Shown here piece after piece: positions 59,969-64,000 of a stretch of DNA of 64,000 nt (positions are counted from its first letter, which is position 1; each line of letters begins with the position of its first letter). This DNA comes from Glacieibacterium frigidum (GTDB lineage: Bacteria; Pseudomonadota; Alphaproteobacteria; Sphingomonadales; Sphingomonadaceae): contig NZ_VJWA01000002.1 in the NCBI RefSeq assembly GCF_007097155.1, positions 1,240,001 to 1,304,000 on the forward strand. The letters are read 5' to 3'. The notes beneath the pieces are model-generated. The model did not search any database and was not told the DNA's origin. It saw only the letters and a list, made by a program, of their open reading frames with translations. The position numbers and the translations under genes are program-made.

Positions 59969-61054
59969 GTGAGCAACTCAAATTCCGAAGACGGCCGCCG
60001 CGACGACGATCGCGTCGTCGGCAACCCGCAAGCGCCGCTTCCCGAACCCTGGTTCATCCGCGAGGCGCGGGAGCGCAGTGCGGCGCGTCCGGTCGAACGG
60101 GTGGTCCCCGCCCCGGTGATGCCGCAAGCAGCGGCGGTCGAGGCTATTCCAGCCGCGCCCCCCGCCGACCGCCGGTGGCGGACCGCTTCGCTTATCGCCC
60201 TGGGTATCCTCGCCGCGATCTTCATCGGCCTGGCGTTGATCCCCAAGCAGGGCGGCGCGCCACCCGTCGCCGACCTGCCCGAAGATGGCAGCGCCGCCTC
60301 CGTGCCGCCGGTGCCGCTCGACTGTGCAAGTCCTGCATCGATCGCCAGACTCCGCGATGTCCTGGTCGGCCAGGCGCGCAGCGCCGGCGGGAGTGGCGCG
60401 ATGCTCGACAACAGCGCCGCGGCCCTCTCGGTCAGCGTCGCGGCAGCATCCGACAGCGGGCGCGGCGACGGCCGGACGCTGGTCTGCCGCGGCCTGCTCA
60501 GCCTGCCGGCGATCGGCGGTGCCGCACCCCTCGCCGCGAGTATCGAGTACCGGATCCGCCCCGCGGCGGGCGGCGCGGTGGACGTGTCCGCGGTCAGCGG
60601 CGCGGCGCCGATCGTCATGGCGCTCGTGGAGGCCGGGGCGGATCAGGTGACGACGGTCGAACCCGATGGCGCAGCGGTTATCGAAGCCGAGCCGATGCCG
60701 GACGTTCCGGCGCCCTCGCAGCCCGCCGCACCCTTCATCCCCCGCGCCGCGCCGCCGCCCGCTCCCCCCGTATCCGTTCCGAACGAGCCGGAGGTCGCCG
60801 GCCCCAGCTTCGATTGCGGCCGCGTCACCTCGCGCGTGCTCGAGGCGGTCTGCTCGAGCCCGCGCCTCGCGGCGCTCGACGTCGAGATGTCCGAGCTGTT
60901 CTTCGCGCTCCGCGACGGGGCGGACCGCAACCTGCGCGACGAGCTCGACGCCGGCCGCGACGACTTCATCGCCCAGCGCCAGTCGTGCCGCGACAACCGC
61001 TGCATCGCGCGTGTCTACCGCGACCGGATCGAGGAGCTCGAAACCTATCGCTGA
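59969..61054 (+). CDS. single-pass membrane protein with DUF1311/LprI-like domain
   Basis: A 361-residue protein: polar N-terminus (1-65), one transmembrane helix (about 72-90, SLIALGILAAIFIGLALIP), an Ala/Ser/Gly-rich periplasmic region, a Pro-rich linker (near 235-270), and a C-terminal DUF1311/lysozyme-inhibitor LprI-like domain with DCGRVTSRVLEAVCSSPRLA and RQSCRDNRCIARVYRDRIEE, holding four conserved Cys. GTG start. Type II membrane topology is inferred. Role unknown; it precedes dnaN by 85 bp. Confidence 0.82.
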   Translation: MSNSNSEDGRRDDDRVVGNPQAPLPEPWFIREARERSAARPVERVVPAPVMPQAAAVEAIPAAPPADRRWRTASLIALGILAAIFIGLALIPKQGGAPPVADLPEDGSAASVPPVPLDCASPASIARLRDVLVGQARSAGGSGAMLDNSAAALSVSVAAASDSGRGDGRTLVCRGLLSLPAIGGAAPLAASIEYRIRPAAGGAVDVSAVSGAAPIVMALVEAGADQVTTVEPDGAAVIEAEPMPDVPAPSQPAAPFIPRAAPPPAPPVSVPNEPEVAGPSFDCGRVTSRVLEAVCSSPRLAALDVEMSELFFALRDGADRNLRDELDAGRDDFIAQRQSCRDNRCIARVYRDRIEELETYR

Positions 61055-61139
61055 TGACGCGCGCGGGGTAACTTACCGCTACCGCCGCGCGCGTGCGCCG
61101 CTATAGTCGCCGCCACAACTGGGGGCATCGAGGACAAGA

Positions 61140-62252
61140 ATGAAGGCGACTGTCGAACGCGCGACGCTGCTCCGGTGCCTCGGCCACGTCCAGTCGGTGG
61201 TCGAGCGTCGCAACACTATACCGATCCTGTCGAATGTGCTGATCGAGGCCGATGGTGACGGCCTGCGCCTGATGGCGACCGACCTCGACCTGCAGGTCGT
61301 CGAGACCATCGCCGCGACCGTCGCCAGCCCCGGCGCGACCACCGTCTCGGCACACACGCTGTTCGATATCGCGCGCAAGCTGCCCGAGGGCGCGCAGGTC
61401 GAGCTGGCGGTCGCCAACGAGAAAATGACCGTCGTCGCCGGCCGCGCGCGCTTCAGCCTCGCGACGCTCAAGCGCGACGATTTCCCGGTGATCGCCGAGA
61501 CCGATCTCCCGACCGCCTTCACCTTGCCGGCCGCGACGCTGCGCCAGCTGATCGACGGCACGCGCTTTGCGATCTCGACCGAGGAGACGCGCTATTATCT
61601 GAACGGCATCTTCCTGCACGTCGTCGACGGGACAGAGCCCAAGCTGCGCGCCGTCGCGACCGACGGCCACCGCCTCGCGCGCATCGAGTTCGACCGGCCC
61701 GAGGGCGCGGGCGGCATGCCCGACATCATCGTGCCACGGAAGTGCGTCGCGGAAATCCGCAAGCTGCTCGACGAGGCCGACGGCGACGTCGCCGTGTCGC
61801 TGTCGGCATCGAAGATCCGCTTCAAGCTCGGCACCGCGACGCTGACCTCTAAGCTGATCGACGGCACCTTCCCAGACTACAGCCGCGTCATCCCGACCGC
61901 CAACGACAAGCTGCTCAAGATCGACGTGAAGAGCCTGTCCGAAGGCGTCGACCGCGTCGCCGCGATCGCCACGACGGAGAAGACCCGCGCGGTCAAGATC
62001 GCGCTGGGCCGCGACAAGGTCACGCTGTCGGTCACCAGCCCTGAGAACGGCACCGCGGCCGAGGAAGTCCCCGCCGACTACACGTCGCCGGAGTTCGAGG
62101 TCGGCTTCAACTACCGCTACCTGCTCGACATCCTCGCCCAGGTCGGCAGCGACCAGGTCGACATCCACCTCGCCGACGCCGCCGCCCCGACGCTGATCCG
62201 CACCGGCGATGCGTCGAATGCGCTGTACGTACTGATGCCGATGCGGGTGTGA
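61140..62252 (+). CDS. dnaN: DNA polymerase III beta subunit (sliding clamp)
   Basis: A 370-residue ring-forming clamp. Three similar domains with MKATVERATLLRCLGHVQSV, RNTIPILSNVLIEADGDGLR near 22, and the TFPDYSRVIPTANDKLLKID block near 245; the closing LYVLMPMRV is the conserved C-terminus. Acts in replication and repair by tethering polymerases. Found 48 kb from the candidate origin, not next to dnaA. A 2-bp stop/start overlap (TGATG) leads to the next gene. Confidence 0.97.
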   Translation: MKATVERATLLRCLGHVQSVVERRNTIPILSNVLIEADGDGLRLMATDLDLQVVETIAATVASPGATTVSAHTLFDIARKLPEGAQVELAVANEKMTVVAGRARFSLATLKRDDFPVIAETDLPTAFTLPAATLRQLIDGTRFAISTEETRYYLNGIFLHVVDGTEPKLRAVATDGHRLARIEFDRPEGAGGMPDIIVPRKCVAEIRKLLDEADGDVAVSLSASKIRFKLGTATLTSKLIDGTFPDYSRVIPTANDKLLKIDVKSLSEGVDRVAAIATTEKTRAVKIALGRDKVTLSVTSPENGTAAEEVPADYTSPEFEVGFNYRYLLDILAQVGSDQVDIHLADAAAPTLIRTGDASNALYVLMPMRV

Positions 62253-62938
62253 TGCGCGCGGCCCTCGTCGCGCTGCTGATCGCCACGTCCGCGTTGGCGG
62301 CGCCCAAGCCGTCGAAGATCGCCATCACGCCTGCCAGTGCCGACGCTGCCGTGCTGGTTCGCGCGCCGCGCCTCCCGGTCACCTACACGCTCGGCATCTC
62401 CCGCTTCGATCCTGTGGCGCAGAACCTGCTGACCGGCACGTTCAGCGGCGGCTGGGTCAACATGGTGATCGACGGCGGCGCACCGGGACAAAGCTATGTC
62501 CTGCGCAAGCTCAAGCCCGGCACCTACGTGGTTCGCGACGTGTCGCAGCAGGAGTATTGGGCGGTTTGCTTCGGCGACGCGACCCGGCAGTTCAGTGTCG
62601 GGCCGGGCCAGCTGCTGTTTCTCGGCGACTTCGACGGTGCGACGCCGATCGCCGAACTCCATGCCAATGTCCGCGCCAACCCCGGCCATGGCAGTGCCAA
62701 GCAGGACACGATCCACCACTACCTCGACAAGGTCACGCCGCCGCGCCTGGCCGAACCCGATGCGGTGGCGCTCGCCGAGGCGGCCGCGTGGCTCAAGGCT
62801 GAGAGCCCCGGCACCACCGTCACGCCCGTGGCGGCAACGCTGACGCCCACGAAATTCGGAACCGGCGTCACCCTGTTCGGTCAACGGGCGTGCGGCGGCT
62901 ATTTCAAGAAGAAGGTCGCGGAGGCACCTGCTCAATGA
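62252..62938 (+). CDS. exported protein of unknown function
   Basis: A 228-residue exported protein: signal peptide (about 1-17, ending ALAAP), then a body with LGISRFDPVAQNLLTGTFSG (near 48-67), GTYVVRDVSQQEYWAVCFGD near 91, and FSVGPGQLLFLGDFDGATPI near 114; the last residues are basic (YFKKKVAE). A beta-rich carboxypeptidase-regulatory or 'GxYVVRDV' transthyretin-like fold is suggested but not certain. It overlaps dnaN by 1 bp and YjbR by 4 bp, so the three are likely co-transcribed. Confidence 0.78.
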   Translation: MRAALVALLIATSALAAPKPSKIAITPASADAAVLVRAPRLPVTYTLGISRFDPVAQNLLTGTFSGGWVNMVIDGGAPGQSYVLRKLKPGTYVVRDVSQQEYWAVCFGDATRQFSVGPGQLLFLGDFDGATPIAELHANVRANPGHGSAKQDTIHHYLDKVTPPRLAEPDAVALAEAAAWLKAESPGTTVTPVAATLTPTKFGTGVTLFGQRACGGYFKKKVAEAPAQ

Positions 62939-63264
62939 CCTTCGACGATCTCACCCCGGCCGCGCTCGCCCTGCCCGGCGTGACGCTCGGCACGAGCTAC
63001 GGCACCCCCGCGCTTAAGGTAGCGGGCAAGCTGATCTGCCGCCTGCGCGAGGACGGCGACTTGGCGCTCAAGGTCGAGGACGGCTTGCGCGAGGCGCTGC
63101 TCGAGACGCAGGCGGACGTCTTCCACACCACGCCGCACTACGACGGCTATCCGATGCTGCTCGTGCGGCTGGACGTTGCCGACGCCGAACAGGTGGCGGG
63201 GCTGGTCGAGCGCGCGTGGGGCACGCTGGCGTCGGCGAAGCTGCGGAAGCAGCGCCAGGCCTGA
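62935..63264 (+). CDS. MmcQ/YjbR family protein
   Basis: A 109-residue protein of the CyaY-like-fold MmcQ/YjbR family: LALPGVTLGTSYGTPALKVA (near 12-31), KLICRLREDGDLALKVEDGL, and HTTPHYDGYPMLLVRLDV near 63-80. Members are poorly characterised; a DNA-binding or damage role has been suggested. ATG 62935 overlaps the previous stop (ATGA). Confidence 0.9.
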   Translation: MTFDDLTPAALALPGVTLGTSYGTPALKVAGKLICRLREDGDLALKVEDGLREALLETQADVFHTTPHYDGYPMLLVRLDVADAEQVAGLVERAWGTLASAKLRKQRQA

Positions 63265-63318
63265 GCCGCGACATCGCGGGTGCTGCCGTCGCGCGAGGCG
63301 ACGCGTTACCCCGGCGTC

Positions 63319-64000
63319 ATGATCCTCATCCCCGTTCTCGGCGACCAGCTCAGTCCGTCGCTCGCCAGCCTGCGCGGCGGGCCGGACGGCGCGGTCGTGC
63401 TGATGGTCGAGGTGTTCGACGAGGCGACCTACGTTCGGCACCACAAGAAGAAGATCGCGCTGCTCTTCTCCGCCATGCGGCATTTCGCGGATGAGCTGCG
63501 CGCCGCCGGGTGGACGGTCGACTACGTGACGCTCGACGCGGCGGGCAACACCGGCAGCTTCACCGGCGAGGTCGGGCGGGCGATGGCGCGCCATGCCATT
63601 GACGGGGTCCGCATCGTCGAGGCGGGCGAGTGGCGCGTCGCCGACATGATCGACGGGTGGAGCGCGCAGTTCGGCGTGCCGGTCGAGGTGCTGCCCGACG
63701 ACCGCTTTCTCTGCAGCCGTGCCGACTTCGTTGAATGGGCGTCCGCCCGCAAGCGCCTCATCATGGAGGACTTCTACCGCGAGATGCGCAAGCGCACCGG
63801 GCTGCTGATGAGCGTCGGCAAGCCCGTCGGCAACCGCTGGAACTTCGATCCCGAGAACCGCAAGACCCCGCCGCGCGGGCTCAACACGCCCGGCGTCGCG
63901 ACCTTCGAACCCGATGCCGTGACCGACGACGTGCTGGCGCTCGTCGCGGCGCGCTTCGGGGGGCATTTCGGCGACCTGACGCCGTTCCGCTTCGCCGTGA
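63319..64000 (+). CDS. cryptochrome/deoxyribodipyrimidine photolyase-related protein, 3' end outside window
   Basis: The first 227 codons of a photolyase-related protein (Phr-like DPRP/FeS-BCP group). N-terminal MILIPVLGDQLSPSLASL, then VLMVEVFDEATYVRHHKKKI near 28-47, LFSAMRHFADEL near 50, and the family's RADFVEWASARKRLIMEDFY near 134-153 with KPVGNRWNFDPENRK near 170. These mark the bacterial 6-4 photolyase-like class, where repair uses FAD and an Fe-S cluster near the C-terminus (outside the window). ATG 63319. Confidence 0.9.
   Translation, partial: MILIPVLGDQLSPSLASLRGGPDGAVVLMVEVFDEATYVRHHKKKIALLFSAMRHFADELRAAGWTVDYVTLDAAGNTGSFTGEVGRAMARHAIDGVRIVEAGEWRVADMIDGWSAQFGVPVEVLPDDRFLCSRADFVEWASARKRLIMEDFYREMRKRTGLLMSVGKPVGNRWNFDPENRKTPPRGLNTPGVATFEPDAVTDDVLALVAARFGGHFGDLTPFRFAV

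Noticed and set aside
61080-61139. A sigma-70-like promoter before dnaN (TATAGT at about 61101)
   Set aside because: The best -35 match (TTACCG) is 23 bp away, too far; not reported as a feature.
1-64000. tRNA, rRNA, CRISPR arrays, insertion sequences, prophage or restriction genes
   Set aside because: No cloverleaf-like runs, regular spaced repeats, transposase or integrase motifs were found by reading, although a tRNA could be missed without a search tool.

Overview
The window is about 64 kb of GC-rich chromosomal DNA. Gene content and order point to an alphaproteobacterium, most likely a sphingomonad (Sphingomonas or a close relative). The pointers are: the mnmG-mnmE ... rho-hemJ-hemE | ppsR-maf-aroE-coaE-dnaQ order typical of alphaproteobacterial origin regions; sphingomonad-type small families (DUF6489, DUF1491, DUF1465, YdcH/DUF465); RegB/RegA-like sensor and regulator genes; and PEPxxWA-type C-terminal sorting signals. 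No rRNA, tRNA, CRISPR array, insertion sequence, prophage or clear defence island was seen. Base composition and coding density are even, and ATGA, GTGA and TTGA overlaps are very common.

Layout. (1) 1-12.9 kb, mostly minus strand: tRNA U34 modification genes (mnmG partial, mnmE), a metal and redox group (TerC-like, YgjP-like, YcgN-like, SCO), an ankyrin protein plus the RegB/RegA-like pair on the plus strand, mmcB, rho, a PEP-CTERM HAF-repeat protein, hemJ and hemE. (2) 12.86-13.17 kb: a 308-bp gap with several near-consensus DnaA boxes and an AT-richer stretch, a candidate chromosomal origin of the Caulobacter/Rickettsia hemE-RP001 type. (3) 13.2-19 kb, plus strand: ppsR, maf, aroE, coaE, dnaQ, hpf, a thioesterase, DUF1491 and a SleB-like hydrolase. 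(4) 19-32 kb: a haem-oxygenase-fold protein with a possible EcfG promoter, a LemA/TPM operon, mscL, a DEAD-box helicase, a histidine kinase with an ethylene-receptor-like sensor domain plus its response regulator, msrB, transport and lipid kinase genes, and a PYROXD2-like oxidoreductase. (5) 32-34 kb: two tandem PEP-CTERM proteins behind a strong sigma-54 promoter match. (6) 34-43.5 kb: sterol desaturase-like protein, epimerase, fatty acyl-AMP ligase, recX, a GH1-RmlD fusion, and a coxG-xdhC-MoeA/MocA operon for molybdenum hydroxylase maturation. (7) 43.6-64 kb: housekeeping and small-family genes including a double cold-shock protein, an hsp20 gene with a ROSE-like RNA thermometer and an intrinsic terminator, argG, a cytosolic Cys-rich copper-storage-like protein, cfa, rlmN, scoAB, dnaN and a partial photolyase-related gene.

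Two large composite inverted repeats (14.6 and 35.6 kb) and a third simple one beside rho (8.7 kb) occupy intergenic gaps. No complete undescribed system is evident. The leads most worth following are the sigma-54 / PEP-CTERM locus, the ethylene-receptor-like kinase, the GH1-RmlD fusion, the RegB homologue lacking its redox cysteine, the ROSE-like element, and the candidate oriC.
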